From Paenalcaligenes faecalis (GTDB lineage: Bacteria > Pseudomonadota > Gammaproteobacteria > Burkholderiales > Burkholderiaceae_B): 64,000 nucleotides of DNA. Location of the stretch: positions 1,350,001 to 1,414,000 of the forward strand of contig NZ_CP106841.1 of assembly GCF_027557445.1 (NCBI RefSeq), written 5' to 3'. A program made the translations under genes and the position numbers. The notes under the pieces were generated by a model that was given only the letters and a program-made list of their open reading frames with translations, was not told the DNA's origin and did no database searches. This document shows, piece after piece, positions 55,230-64,000 of this stretch. The number at the start of each line of letters is the position of its first letter. Position 1 is the first letter of the stretch.

Positions 55230-56606
55230 ATGTCTCAAGGTATAGTGACTGCAGCTTATATTGTTGCTGCAATTTTATTTATTTTAAGTCTGGCCGGTTT
55301 ATCTAAACAAGAATCAGCTAAAAACGGTAATTACTTTGGTATTGCGGGGATGGCGATCGCCCTGATCGCAACCATTTTTAGTGATCATGCCTCTGGCATG
55401 GCGTGGATTATCATAGCCATGGCTATCGGGGCAGCAATTGGTATTTACAAGGCACATAAAGTCGAAATGACTGAAATGCCGGAACTTATTGCGCTATTAC
55501 ACAGCTTTGTAGGTATGGCCGCTGTTTTAGTTGGATATAACAGTTATCTCAATGCGCATACCGTTGCCGCAGACATGCATACCATTCACTTGGTTGAGGT
55601 CTTTATTGGGGTATTTATTGGTGCGATCACCTTTACTGGCTCAATTGTGGCCTTTGGTAAGCTCAATGGCAAAATCTCCAGCAAGCCACTAGTGTTACCG
55701 TTTAAACATGGCTTAAATCTTGCTGCACTCGTTGTATCGGCCTTACTGCTCATGTGGTTCATGAAGGTTGATGGCTCGTTATTCCCACTCATTTTGATGA
55801 CCTTAATCGCCTTTGCTTTTGGCTGGCATTTGGTTGCCGCCATTGGTGGTGCCGATATGCCAGTTGTGGTCTCTATGTTGAACTCCTACTCAGGCTGGGC
55901 CGCGGCGGCGGCAGGTTTCATGCTTGAAAACGACCTATTGATCGTCACAGGGGCTTTAGTGGGGTCTTCAGGTGCTATTCTATCCTACATTATGTGTGCA
56001 GCGATGAATCGCTCCTTTATCTCTGTTATTGCCGGTGGTTTTGGTTCGGATAGCAGTGGCAGTAGCGCCGAAGAGCAAACAGGCGAACACCGTGAAATCC
56101 AACCCGCTGATGTGGCTGACATGCTTAAAAACGCAAGCTCCGTCATCATCACTCCCGGCTATGGAATGGCTGTGGCTCATGCGCAAAATGCCGTCGCTGA
56201 AATTACCAGTATTCTACGTCGCCAAGGCATTACGGTTCGTTTTGGTATTCACCCGGTTGCAGGACGATTACCTGGTCATATGAACGTTCTCTTAGCCGAG
56301 GCCAAAGTTCCTTATGATATTGTCTTGGAAATGGATGAGATCAACGATGACTTTTCTGACACTGATGTGGTGTTAGTGATTGGCGCCAATGATACGGTTA
56401 ACCCATCTGCCGCCACTGACCCAAACAGCCCAATTGCAGGGATGCCGGTTTTACATGTGTGGGAAGCACAAAATGTGATTGTCTTTAAGCGCTCCATGAG
56501 CTCTGGCTATGCAGGCGTACAAAACCCGCTCTTCTTTAACGAGAACAGCCATATGTGTTTTGGTGATGCTAAAGAAACCATAGAGAAAATCCAAAAAGCA
56601 CTCTAA
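55230..56606 (+). CDS. pntB: NAD(P) transhydrogenase subunit beta
   Basis: 458-aa PntB. The first half has 8-9 membrane helices (domain II beta). From about 285 it has the NADP-binding domain III ([40 protein letters not shown] and DTVNPSA). Partner of pntA; the operon ends at the hairpin 56629-56661. Confidence 0.96.
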   Translation: MSQGIVTAAYIVAAILFILSLAGLSKQESAKNGNYFGIAGMAIALIATIFSDHASGMAWIIIAMAIGAAIGIYKAHKVEMTEMPELIALLHSFVGMAAVLVGYNSYLNAHTVAADMHTIHLVEVFIGVFIGAITFTGSIVAFGKLNGKISSKPLVLPFKHGLNLAALVVSALLLMWFMKVDGSLFPLILMTLIAFAFGWHLVAAIGGADMPVVVSMLNSYSGWAAAAAGFMLENDLLIVTGALVGSSGAILSYIMCAAMNRSFISVIAGGFGSDSSGSSAEEQTGEHREIQPADVADMLKNASSVIITPGYGMAVAHAQNAVAEITSILRRQGITVRFGIHPVAGRLPGHMNVLLAEAKVPYDIVLEMDEINDDFSDTDVVLVIGANDTVNPSAATDPNSPIAGMPVLHVWEAQNVIVFKRSMSSGYAGVQNPLFFNENSHMCFGDAKETIEKIQKAL

Positions 56607-56628
56607 GTGTTTATTTGCTGATCGTTTT

Positions 56629-56661
56629 GCCCTTTGCCATTATCTGGCAAAGGGCTTTTTT
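56629..56661 (+). terminator. Terminator of pntAB
   Basis: GCCCTTTGCCA/TGGCAAAGGGC stem with T-run. Confidence 0.9.
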
Positions 56662-56668
56662 ATTGGCT

Positions 56669-57088
56669 CTATAAATGAAGCTGCATCATTTGGTGGTCTA
56701 TATCAGCATCTTTATAAACCTCGCCATAAGCACTAAAACCATAGCGAGTATAAAAGCCTAAAGCATGAGTTTGTGCTGATAAAAAAACAGCCGTCTCACC
56801 GCGATCACGGGCTATTTCAATTAATGCACGTAATACCTGCGCCCCCGCTCCTGAACCTCGGTAGGATGGCAGTACTGCCATACGCCCTATATGAGCATTG
56901 GGTAATAAACGCCCTGTTGCAATAGGTTTTTTATCCACATACAGTACTGCATGCTGACACTCCACATCCAGATCATCCATTTCAATGCTAATGGGAACCC
57001 GTTGTTCTTGAACAAACACCGTATAGCGAATGCCTGCAGCATCGGCTTTTAGCGTAGTCCAATCGCCTGTTTTTATTTCAAAAGTCAT
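56669..57088 (-). CDS. GNAT-family N-acetyltransferase
   Basis: 139-aa acetyltransferase. The acetyl-CoA loop is in RMAVLPSYRGSGAGAQVLRALIEIARDRG (about 69-95), and the C-terminal FLSAQTHALGFYTRYGFSAYGEVY resembles the ElaA/YjcF branch. The N-terminal IRYTVFVQEQRVP is typical of that branch too. Acceptor unknown. Convergent with pntAB. Confidence 0.9.
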   Translation of the reverse strand: MTFEIKTGDWTTLKADAAGIRYTVFVQEQRVPISIEMDDLDVECQHAVLYVDKKPIATGRLLPNAHIGRMAVLPSYRGSGAGAQVLRALIEIARDRGETAVFLSAQTHALGFYTRYGFSAYGEVYKDADIDHQMMQLHL

Positions 57089-57175
57089 CCTATTTCCTAC
57101 TGATTTGCTACACTTAATTGCTTTACGACTAGATGTTCTCTAGGCAGCAACACATTACCTGCTTTTCCCTTCAGT

Positions 57176-57643
57176 ATGAAAAAAAATACGTCAGATAACA
57201 ATGCCACCCCCTACTCTTTATGGCTAATGGGATTAGGTATTTTTTGCGCTATTGGTATTTTGTCAGCGCTTAATCACTTTACCGGACAACCTTGGTTAAT
57301 GATTGCCGCGGGCTCTACCGGTTTATTATTGTTTGCATACCCCTCCAGCCCGTTTTCTCAGCTTAAAAATGTCATTGGCGGACACATTTTAGCCTCACTT
57401 ATCGGATTAGCTTGCTTTCACTGGTTAGGTGCAGCGTGGTGGTCTTTGGCCATAGCCTGTGCTGCCAGCGCCATGTTAATGATACGTCTAAATGTGGTAC
57501 ATCCACCTGCAGCCAGTAATCCTTTAGTGGTTTTTGCTGCTAGCAGCCCATGGTCTTTCGTGTTGTTTCCCATGTTGTTTGGTGTAATAGCCCTATTTTT
57601 AAGCGCTAAACTCTATTGGTATTTACACCGCCGATTCATTTAA
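57176..57643 (+). CDS. HPP family membrane protein
   Basis: 155-aa protein with four hydrophobic helices. The HPP motif is in RLNVVHPPAASNPLVVF (about 106-122), and YPSSPFSQLKNVIGGHILASLIG is an earlier conserved part. Related proteins in cyanobacteria and plants transport nitrite; here the substrate is unknown. Divergent from the GNAT gene. Confidence 0.88.
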   Translation: MKKNTSDNNATPYSLWLMGLGIFCAIGILSALNHFTGQPWLMIAAGSTGLLLFAYPSSPFSQLKNVIGGHILASLIGLACFHWLGAAWWSLAIACAASAMLMIRLNVVHPPAASNPLVVFAASSPWSFVLFPMLFGVIALFLSAKLYWYLHRRFI

Positions 57644-57653
57644 TGATAAAAAT

Positions 57654-57684
57654 GCCTCTAGAACATCAGCGTCCTAGAGGCGTT
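57654..57684. terminator. Bidirectional terminator
   Basis: GCCTCTAG/CTAGAGGC stem with A-run before and TTT after, between convergent HPP and dbpA genes. Confidence 0.75.
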
Positions 57685-57700
57685 TAATCGGGTAAAAAAA

Positions 57701-59083
57701 TTAGCGTACAAAATGCATTTTAAAATTCTTACCCTTAATACCCGCATCGCGTAAACGGTTTAATGCCGACTGCGCTACACGTCGGTCAATGGCCACATGT
57801 GTCACCACCATCCCCACATTAATCTTACCCACCTGCTCTCGGGTTAGGCCCACATCACCCGTCAAGGCACCCAAAATATCACCTGGACGCATTTTATCGC
57901 GCTTACCACCAATAATCACAATGGTTTGCATGGGTGCTTTTTCAGGTTTTGCATCTGAGGCTGGACTAGGTAGAATCTGCCAGCTGGTATCCACCTGACT
58001 TTGTACATGCAGTTGCTTTAAAAAAGCACTATCGGAGCCATCACATAAGCTCAAGACCAAGCCTTTTTGGTCCACCCGTCCTGTACGTCCAATCCTATGT
58101 GTATACACCTCTGGTTGATGCGGTAGCTCTACGTTAATCACAGCAGGTAACTCTGCAATATCCAAGCCCCGTGCTGCCACATCGGTGGCTACCAAAATGG
58201 AGCTACTGTGGTTAGCAAACTGAATTAATACCTCGTCACGGTCACGCTGATCTAGATCACCATGGAGCACTAACGCACTAAAGCCTAGACTACGCAAGTG
58301 ATAGGTCAAGCTGTCACAGTTTGCCTTAGTATTACAAAACAACAAAGCTGAACTAGGCGCGTAATGCAAAAGCAATGACTCCACCGCCTCAAAGCGTTCA
58401 GCCTCTGGTACGTTATAAAAACGTTGCTCAATCTGGGCTTTGCTAACCTGTGTTTCTACTGTGACATGAACCGCATCACGCACAAACAACGTGGCGTCTT
58501 TACCAATAGTGTCTGGATACGTCGCTGAATACAGTAGGGTCTGACGGTGTTTAGGGCATGCCGCTACAATTTGCGCCATATCATCGTAGAAACCCATATC
58601 AATCATACGATCTGCTTCATCAAGCACTAAGGTATTAATTGCAGTAAAGTCCATCGACTGCGCATCAATATGATCTAGGATGCGACCCGGAGTGCCCACA
58701 ATAATATGCACACCATGGGCCAGTGAATCGACCTGACGTTGCATGGGAACGCCGCCCGTAATCACCATGATTTTTACATTGGGAATAGCACGGGCTAAAC
58801 GACGTAATTCCTCGGCAACTTGCGTAGCGAGCTCTCGGGTGGGACACAGCACCATGGCCTGTGGACGCAACCGTTCTGTTTTAATTTTTTGTAATACGCC
58901 CAAACCAAACGCAGCGGTTTTACCGCTGCCCGTTTTTGCCTGTGCAATCACATCATGACCTTCTAATATCAAAGGCAAACTCTGAGCTTGAATGTCAGTC
59001 ATATGCGTAAAGCCAAGCTGCTCAAGGGTATCAAGCAAAGCGGGCTGCAGGGGTAACTGGTTAAAAGAAGATAAAGCGGTCAT
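57701..59083 (-). CDS. dbpA: DEAD-box ATP-dependent RNA helicase DbpA
   Basis: 460-aa RNA helicase acting in 50S ribosome assembly. Q motif region FTHMTDIQAQSLPLIL; Walker A AKTGSGKT; DEAD (VLDEADRMID); SAT (YSATYP); HRIGRTGR. A C-terminal DbpA RNA-binding domain follows (about 385-460, KRDKMRPGDILGALTGDVGL, VGKINVGMVVTHVAI), specific for the 23S rRNA hairpin 92. The start at 59083 (MTALSSFNQLPL) is chosen over an upstream in-frame codon 93 bp earlier. Confidence 0.94.
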   Translation of the reverse strand: MTALSSFNQLPLQPALLDTLEQLGFTHMTDIQAQSLPLILEGHDVIAQAKTGSGKTAAFGLGVLQKIKTERLRPQAMVLCPTRELATQVAEELRRLARAIPNVKIMVITGGVPMQRQVDSLAHGVHIIVGTPGRILDHIDAQSMDFTAINTLVLDEADRMIDMGFYDDMAQIVAACPKHRQTLLYSATYPDTIGKDATLFVRDAVHVTVETQVSKAQIEQRFYNVPEAERFEAVESLLLHYAPSSALLFCNTKANCDSLTYHLRSLGFSALVLHGDLDQRDRDEVLIQFANHSSSILVATDVAARGLDIAELPAVINVELPHQPEVYTHRIGRTGRVDQKGLVLSLCDGSDSAFLKQLHVQSQVDTSWQILPSPASDAKPEKAPMQTIVIIGGKRDKMRPGDILGALTGDVGLTREQVGKINVGMVVTHVAIDRRVAQSALNRLRDAGIKGKNFKMHFVR

Positions 59084-59177
59084 GCTCACACCTAAGAAAA
59101 AGAATTTAAGAGCTATTGTATCGCGCTCGCTACAGTTTTTCGTTAAATGACCGCAAACGCATTGAAATATATACAAT

Positions 59178-60230
59178 ATGAGCTCCCTTACTAATTATGC
59201 TCATAATGAGCTTAAAAACATGCGCGAATTTTTAGCTCGTAAAAACATAGAGTTTTCCTTACGCCGTTATGGCATAGAAACCATGAATTACATGACGCTA
59301 GGTTTATTTGGCTCATTAATTATTGGCTTAATTTTAAAAACCACGGGTACGTGGTTAGAGTGGGATTGGCTGGTTCATATAGGCAGCTTGGCGCAATCAG
59401 GCCTAGGTGCCGCCATCGGTGTAGGCGTTGCATATGGACTACAAGCTCCACCAATGGTGATTTTCAGTAGTGCTATGGTGGGCTCATTAGCCATTAGCGT
59501 AGGGGGCGGCCCTATAGGCGCCTTTGTCGCAGTAGCTGTCAGCAGCGAATTGAGCAAGCTAGTCAATAAAACCACCCCTATTGATATTATTATTACACCC
59601 GCTACAGCACTCATTAGCGGCATGCTTGTTGCCCAATGGATCGCTCCCTATCTAGGTGAACTCATGCGCGCTACAGGTCAAACCATCGAATGGGCTATGA
59701 CCTTACAACCTTTTTTCATGAGTATTATTATTTCCGTCATTATGGGTATGGTGCTTACTGGCCCTACGTCTAGTGCAGCCGTCGCCATATCCTTAGATTT
59801 AGGAGGCTTGGCAGCTGGTGCAGCCACAATAGGATGTTGTGCTCAGATGATCGGTTTTGCCGCCATGAGTTATAAAGAAAATGGCAGCTCAGGGGTCTTG
59901 GGTGTAGGTTTAGGCACCAGCATGCTGCAACTACCCAATATTATCCGTAACCCTTTTATCTGGTTGCCGCCCTTAATTACCTCTGCCGTCTTAGCTCCCA
60001 TTGGTACATTAGTTTTCAAAATGGAAAATATTGCTACTGGGGCAGGTATGGGGACTAGCGGTTTTGTGGGGCAGGTCGGCACGCTTGCTGCTATGGGGCA
60101 CTCATCCCATGTATGGTTATCTATGGTGTTAATGCACTTTATCTTTCCAGCGCTTTTGTGTTTGTGTATAAGTTGGTGGATGCAACGCAAAGGCTGGATC
60201 AAAGTGGGCGACCTTACCCTAAAAAACTAA
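59178..60230 (+). CDS. PTS EIIC-like membrane protein (PTS_EIIC_2 family)
   Basis: 350-aa integral membrane protein of the PTS_EIIC_2 family, with about 9-10 helices after a soluble N-terminus (about 1-30). Gly-rich conserved parts are AISVGGGPIGAF, VNKTTPIDIIITPATALISG, GPTSSAAVAISLDLGG and GAGMGTSGFVGQ. No EIIA or EIIB domain is fused or adjacent. Sugar transport by a PTS mechanism is doubtful; it may be a facilitator or carrier. The stop lies 10 bp from the convergent tssF stop. Confidence 0.85.
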   Translation: MSSLTNYAHNELKNMREFLARKNIEFSLRRYGIETMNYMTLGLFGSLIIGLILKTTGTWLEWDWLVHIGSLAQSGLGAAIGVGVAYGLQAPPMVIFSSAMVGSLAISVGGGPIGAFVAVAVSSELSKLVNKTTPIDIIITPATALISGMLVAQWIAPYLGELMRATGQTIEWAMTLQPFFMSIIISVIMGMVLTGPTSSAAVAISLDLGGLAAGAATIGCCAQMIGFAAMSYKENGSSGVLGVGLGTSMLQLPNIIRNPFIWLPPLITSAVLAPIGTLVFKMENIATGAGMGTSGFVGQVGTLAAMGHSSHVWLSMVLMHFIFPALLCLCISWWMQRKGWIKVGDLTLKN

Positions 60231-60240
60231 GCCCCTGTTT

Positions 60241-62181
60241 TTACCACTGTGGCCGAGCGCCCCCACGCACAGGCCACTGCGCAATCTCGCCCCGCTGCAC
60301 AGTACGCAATACACATTGCACTAACATATTTATCCCTACATGACGACGGAAATAGTGTTCTAGCACTGAGCCCAACACATACGGGCTCAGTCCAGCAAAA
60401 GCGGTTTCATCCATCTCTAAGGTAATTTTCACCCCTCGCCCAAAGACAATGGGGCCAGCGATAGGTAAGCGCTGATGAATGACGTCGGACCGCACCTGAT
60501 GCACGCCCTGCTGCTGTAAGCGCAAATGGGGATCACTTTGATTGGCATGTATAGCTAAGAGACGCTGTAAATGCTGCACCGCTTGCTCTGGGGAGCATTG
60601 ATCAAAAGCAAAATGATGTTGTTCTAGCTGATTGATCAAACGCCATGCATATTCGCCTTGGGCCAAAGGCGCTCTAGGCTGGCTGGGCGCTCGTAAGATT
60701 TTAATGCCATCAATCGGAGCAGAAATATTTTTTAATACAAAATCCTGTTGGCCACCATAAGGCATCAATAACGGCAAATCACGATTCGTACACCAAACTT
60801 GTGCCGCTAAATGTCGTAAATGAGGATTAAAAGGAGCTTGCGCCTGATCCACTAATTGGACGGTCACCTCTGTACCCAGATAAGCACTACGCGCCCCATA
60901 TTGATGGGCTGTATCAGATGGCAATCGAGTTTGACGCTGCACACTGTAATACGCACCATAATTGCCCTGATCCGTCGCAATATTTTTATAAAAAGGACGA
61001 AATTCCTGCTCTCGGTGCTGCCCTTGCCCCGTATAAGCCATGAGTCGCTCTATGGAGTGCACCTCAAAATCCAGAGGTCGCGTGCGATCTACCACCAAAT
61101 GATATTGATATTGATTCGCTTGTATCGCCACACGGTCAGCTTGACGCCTCACCAAGTTAATCACAGGCGTACAATGTAAGGCGAAATGCTCTGCTTGCAG
61201 CACAGACTCAATCTCTGGCGCGGCAGAACGTAATAAAAACGTCAATTCAAAATGACGCGGAGGCAGGTTTGTCTCGTTAATGCGGCTAGCCTGTTGCAGT
61301 GAGTCTGGGAGCTGCAAAGCCTTTTGCAACTGATTCACACTAAAAAACAAAAATCGCTCAGCAAAACAAAAGTATTCTTGTAATAATCGATGCCCCTGAA
61401 ACTGACGCGCGTCTACGGGCAATAGAGCCTGATCCGAATCAAACCCTTCATGGCGTAGTGATTCCACAGGTAGAAAATGCGCCCAACGTACTGGTCGTAA
61501 CTCATCGTGACAAACCAAGCCTACTGTTTGCGTCATTAACCACTCAAGCAAGGCGTACATTTGATTATTTTGGCCCTGCAAATACACCATCAGCTGATCG
61601 AGTCGTAAGTCTTTAAGTAATACCCCCCCTTGCAAACTAAAACGCAAAGTAAGAGCGCGCTGCAGATCAGTCTGTTTCAGGCCATGTGTCCGCCCTTGCT
61701 GCAAAGCAATATTTTTTAACTCATTGGGGACGGGGCCACAGGATACCGTTTCTATTTTTAAGGGGCTTAACCACACGTCTTGCGCTGTAGTGAACTCTGG
61801 AGCCGTTTGTTCGCCTTTAGGCACTTGACCACGTAGCACTGTCCCTCTAGGCAAAAGGCTGCCTTTGGCTAAATTACCCTGATTAAAGCTAGGCAAACAT
61901 TGCACCACCGTCATCGATGGCACAGGGGCTGTGTAGTTCGGTTGCAGAACCTCAAGTAAATTTTGCGTTAACTGAGGGTATTGCGCATCCATTTTCATCT
62001 GAATACGCGCAGTTAGAAAACTAAAACCTTCTAATAATCGCTCTACATATGGGTCAGCCACCTCTATGTCTTTCATGCCAAGACGCCCAGCTATTTTAGG
62101 GTGCTGCTGGGCAAACTCTTTGCCCATTTCGCGCATAAAAGCTAATTCATTATTGTAATAATCTAAAAATGGCTTCGTCAT
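60241..62181 (-). CDS. tssF: Type VI secretion baseplate protein TssF
   Basis: 646-aa TssF (VasA/ImpG), a wedge subunit of the T6SS baseplate. The N-terminus FLDYYNNELAFMREMGKEFAQQHPKIAGRLGM is diagnostic. DPYVERLLEGFSFLTARIQMKMDAQYPQLTQNLLEVLQPNY (in part), FYKNIATDQGNYGAYYSVQR and the C-terminal YVLGSVLEHYFRRHVGINM region follow. The usual neighbour tssG is not downstream: the next gene is convergent. Confidence 0.94.
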   Translation of the reverse strand: MTKPFLDYYNNELAFMREMGKEFAQQHPKIAGRLGMKDIEVADPYVERLLEGFSFLTARIQMKMDAQYPQLTQNLLEVLQPNYTAPVPSMTVVQCLPSFNQGNLAKGSLLPRGTVLRGQVPKGEQTAPEFTTAQDVWLSPLKIETVSCGPVPNELKNIALQQGRTHGLKQTDLQRALTLRFSLQGGVLLKDLRLDQLMVYLQGQNNQMYALLEWLMTQTVGLVCHDELRPVRWAHFLPVESLRHEGFDSDQALLPVDARQFQGHRLLQEYFCFAERFLFFSVNQLQKALQLPDSLQQASRINETNLPPRHFELTFLLRSAAPEIESVLQAEHFALHCTPVINLVRRQADRVAIQANQYQYHLVVDRTRPLDFEVHSIERLMAYTGQGQHREQEFRPFYKNIATDQGNYGAYYSVQRQTRLPSDTAHQYGARSAYLGTEVTVQLVDQAQAPFNPHLRHLAAQVWCTNRDLPLLMPYGGQQDFVLKNISAPIDGIKILRAPSQPRAPLAQGEYAWRLINQLEQHHFAFDQCSPEQAVQHLQRLLAIHANQSDPHLRLQQQGVHQVRSDVIHQRLPIAGPIVFGRGVKITLEMDETAFAGLSPYVLGSVLEHYFRRHVGINMLVQCVLRTVQRGEIAQWPVRGGARPQW

Positions 62182-62190
62182 AAAAACGCT

Positions 62191-62781
62191 CTATCCCATA
62201 TGGATTTGTTTACCATCCACCTTAACTAGCTCTTTGGCTGTCACGGTGGTGAAAGCGGAATGAACCCTAGCACTTTTTTCTGCTTGAATATCCACCCGAC
62301 CAGCACGTGTTTTATCCACTTCCGATACCAGCTTCGTGCTGTTACGACTCATGACGGAAAGTCGCTCTACCACTAACTCATAGGCCTTGCCTAATAACTG
62401 CGAGATCTTTACCCGCGCTGTTACCTTTTCACCGCTATACAGCAACTCATTGATTTGCCAATGCCCTTGCTGCGCCTGTAGATGAAGCTGTTGGCTTTCT
62501 ATCGTGAGCTGGCCAGTAAAAGGCAAGATAGCTTGAGCGGGATTAGCTTGTTCAATCACAGCCAGCAAATACACCCGTTTTGGGTCTGGACCGCTAATTA
62601 GGACCGTATCGCCCAGGCTAGGCTGCAACAAACAACTCGCAGCACGAGTACAACGCCATGGTTTGCCATCACACAAGACGGTATATTCAGATGAGGTTTG
62701 ACCCGATATCTGTGTAATCACCCCAATTAACTGAATGGGATCATAAATAGGTAATACTTTATTCTGAGCTAACGACATCAT
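62191..62781 (-). CDS. DUF3540 protein (T6SS-associated)
   Basis: 196-aa DUF3540 protein: N-terminal beta domain (LIGVITQISGQTSSEYTVLCDGKPWRCTRAASCLL, in part), GDTVLISGPD, then a repetitive beta-helix-like end (KISQLLGKAYELVVERL..KVDGKQIHMG). Genes of this family usually sit with vgrG, DUF2169 and PAAR-like genes and may help effector loading. Here it lies between tssE and tssF, which is unusual. 9 bp before tssF. Confidence 0.82.
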   Translation of the reverse strand: MMSLAQNKVLPIYDPIQLIGVITQISGQTSSEYTVLCDGKPWRCTRAASCLLQPSLGDTVLISGPDPKRVYLLAVIEQANPAQAILPFTGQLTIESQQLHLQAQQGHWQINELLYSGEKVTARVKISQLLGKAYELVVERLSVMSRNSTKLVSEVDKTRAGRVDIQAEKSARVHSAFTTVTAKELVKVDGKQIHMG

Positions 62782-62818
62782 GGCTCCTTTGTTTTATTAA
62801 CAACAGGTACAAAGCACA

Positions 62819-63421
62819 CTAGGCATAGAAAGGGTGATCTAAAGCTTGAGAAACCTCTGCGTCGTCAATTTCGTCTAACTCTTGTAACGCAATCTGCCCG
62901 CTTTCCAAATCAATCTCAGTGCGTACTAATAATTCTCTGGGGTATGGGTTTGCCCATAATTGCCCTTTAATCAACAATGCCACCACATTGTGATGCTGCA
63001 CTTGCGCTGCGTCACGTAAACAGCGCACGACCAATTGATCCGGCAAAATACGGGGTTCAAATTGAATAATCGCTTCTCGTACGGCTTGCTCTACCGTATT
63101 CCACTCTATCTCTGACACGCGCTTGCCAGCTAAAGCAGCCACACCAAAATTCAACGTGCTGTGCTTAACTTCAGGATACAAAGAGAGATCCTCATGTGAA
63201 TCTAAGCTAATCGTATTTAACAACCACGCTAAATCACGCAATACCGCTTGTTTTAATTGTGAAAAATCAAGAACCAAAGGATGTGGCTCGTGTCTTTGTA
63301 AGGGATCATCGTCTTGCAGCCGATCTAATAACGCAGGCTGTAATTGATGTTTAACGTGTGAATACATACCAGTGCGACTTTTGAACAAATACAGCAGTAA
63401 AGAACCACACCGTCGGCTCAT
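62819..63421 (-). CDS. tssE: Type VI secretion baseplate protein TssE (gp25-like)
   Basis: Up to 200-aa gp25-like lysozyme-fold protein, non-catalytic baseplate subunit. LQPALLDRLQDDDP is the family N-terminus; VLRDLAWLLNT, YPEVKHSTLNFGV and EWNTVEQAVREAIIQFEPRIL follow with the conserved Glu and Arg-Ile. An in-frame ATG at 63367 would give 182 aa and bring the N-terminus closer to the family; neither start has a clear ribosome site. 21 bp after hcp. Confidence 0.92.
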   Translation of the reverse strand: MSRRCGSLLLYLFKSRTGMYSHVKHQLQPALLDRLQDDDPLQRHEPHPLVLDFSQLKQAVLRDLAWLLNTISLDSHEDLSLYPEVKHSTLNFGVAALAGKRVSEIEWNTVEQAVREAIIQFEPRILPDQLVVRCLRDAAQVQHHNVVALLIKGQLWANPYPRELLVRTEIDLESGQIALQELDEIDDAEVSQALDHPFYA

Positions 63422-63442
63422 TACTGCTGCATCTGGGATAAA

Positions 63443-63928
63443 TTAAGCGCTTAGCTTATTTTGCTTAATGTCGTAACCAACGACCGACTCAGCACCTTTA
63501 CCGCCTTTGTCTGTTTGCTCCCAGTATTGCTGTTTCACTTTAGCTGCCTGGAATGCGTAGCTGACTTCAACGGCATCGCCTTCTTGTACACCACGGTACT
63601 GCACCGAAGTCACCAATACGTCTTCAAGAGTGATGCGTGTGTATTCCACTTGCTCACCACCCGCTTTACATACGGACACTTCAATTTTCCCTAAGTGCTT
63701 ACCTGTTGCACAGTGTTTCAATACCGCAGGTGTTGCACGGTCAATCAATGCCACCACATGCAAATCGTTGAAACTGGCCTTACCAGTACCACCGCCACCA
63801 CCGGCTGACATAGAACCAGGCTGTGTTGCGCCCCAAGAAAAGGATTGGATATTCGTCCAATCTTTATGGTTTGCATCTTTGGCCTCACCGCTGGCCCCTT
63901 CGATTTTCATAAACATATCAACTGCCAC
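63443..63928 (-). CDS. hcp: Hcp (TssD), type VI secretion tube protein
   Basis: 161-aa Hcp1-type protein forming the hexameric inner tube. The GTG start at 63928 (VAVDMFMKIEGASGEAKD) has AGGGAG 7 bases upstream and matches the usual Hcp N-terminus MAVDMFMKIEG; the longer ATG reading has no ribosome site. IQSFSWGATQPG, a Gly-rich loop SAGGGGGTGKASF and the C-terminal SYAFQAAKVKQQYWEQ are typical. Operon hcp-tssE-DUF3540-tssF; upstream T6SS genes would be beyond the window. Confidence 0.95.
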   Translation of the reverse strand: MAVDMFMKIEGASGEAKDANHKDWTNIQSFSWGATQPGSMSAGGGGGTGKASFNDLHVVALIDRATPAVLKHCATGKHLGKIEVSVCKAGGEQVEYTRITLEDVLVTSVQYRGVQEGDAVEVSYAFQAAKVKQQYWEQTDKGGKGAESVVGYDIKQNKLSA

Positions 63929-64000
63929 AGTACTTCTCCCTATAATCAAGTACATTTAATTACATAGAGGCGAATACCTCTACGACATGCCTGTCTAGGC

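Overview
The window looks like a chromosomal segment of a moderately AT-rich betaproteobacterium, probably of the Burkholderiales/Alcaligenaceae type. This rests on the gene orders gshB-EIIA(man)-ptsH-ptsI and rpmI-rplT-pheS-pheT-ihfA-merR, the SUF-only Fe-S operon and the gene repertoire; no 16S gene is present, so the placement is inference.

Layout. 1-10.5 kb: 3' part of a sodium:solute symporter, a stand-alone MotA/MotB-type stator pair with a FlhE-like secreted protein, a PBP7-type DD-peptidase, an NRDE protein, a KtrA/KtrB potassium system, a YgiW-type periplasmic protein, an ExoX-like exonuclease and a DUF2158-DUF445 pair. 10.68-17.85 kb: an accessory island that begins at the 3' end of an intact tRNA-Pro(GGG) and ends at a decayed copy of that tRNA. 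It carries two overlapping DUF262 genes (one with a DUF1524 HNH domain; a GmrSD/type IV restriction-like pair), a frameshifted IS3-family element, an orphan 126-aa gene and an IS1182-like transposase remnant. It is followed by an internally deleted mgtC pseudogene. 18.3-26.7 kb: a small lipoprotein, TapT, a secreted Ntn hydrolase, a GDSL autotransporter esterase, a DASS-type carboxylate transporter and a NarL/NarX-type two-component pair. 26.7-33.1 kb: the operon regulator-sufB-C-D-S-U-T, with a perfect palindromic operator inside its promoter. 33.2-34.8 kb: an ECF sigma factor fused to a membrane anti-sigma (RskA-like) domain.

34.8-49.8 kb: a DUF455 protein, then housekeeping genes on the minus strand. 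These are the merR-ihfA-pheT-pheS-rplT-rpmI group and the infC-thrS group, which are usually contiguous but are split here by comM, ubiK, a lipoprotein and the gshB-EIIA-ptsH-ptsI operon. infC probably starts at AUC, and thrS has a structured leader ending in a terminator-like hairpin. 49.8-53.3 kb: tRNA-Val(GAC), followed by a second accessory stretch with short direct repeats, a UDG-fold-like protein, a decayed HigA-like antitoxin, small hypothetical genes, a SemiSWEET and a cold-shock protein. 53.6-60.2 kb: pntA-pntB transhydrogenase, a GNAT enzyme, an HPP membrane protein, DbpA helicase and a PTS EIIC-like membrane protein. 60.2-64.0 kb: part of a type VI secretion cluster (hcp-tssE-DUF3540-tssF) that runs off the right end.

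Most likely to repay a second look: the DUF262 pair in the tRNA-Pro island, the one-chain sigma/anti-sigma fusion, the thrS leader, the suf operator and the repeat clusters beside both tRNA genes. No CRISPR array, rRNA gene or intact prophage was seen.
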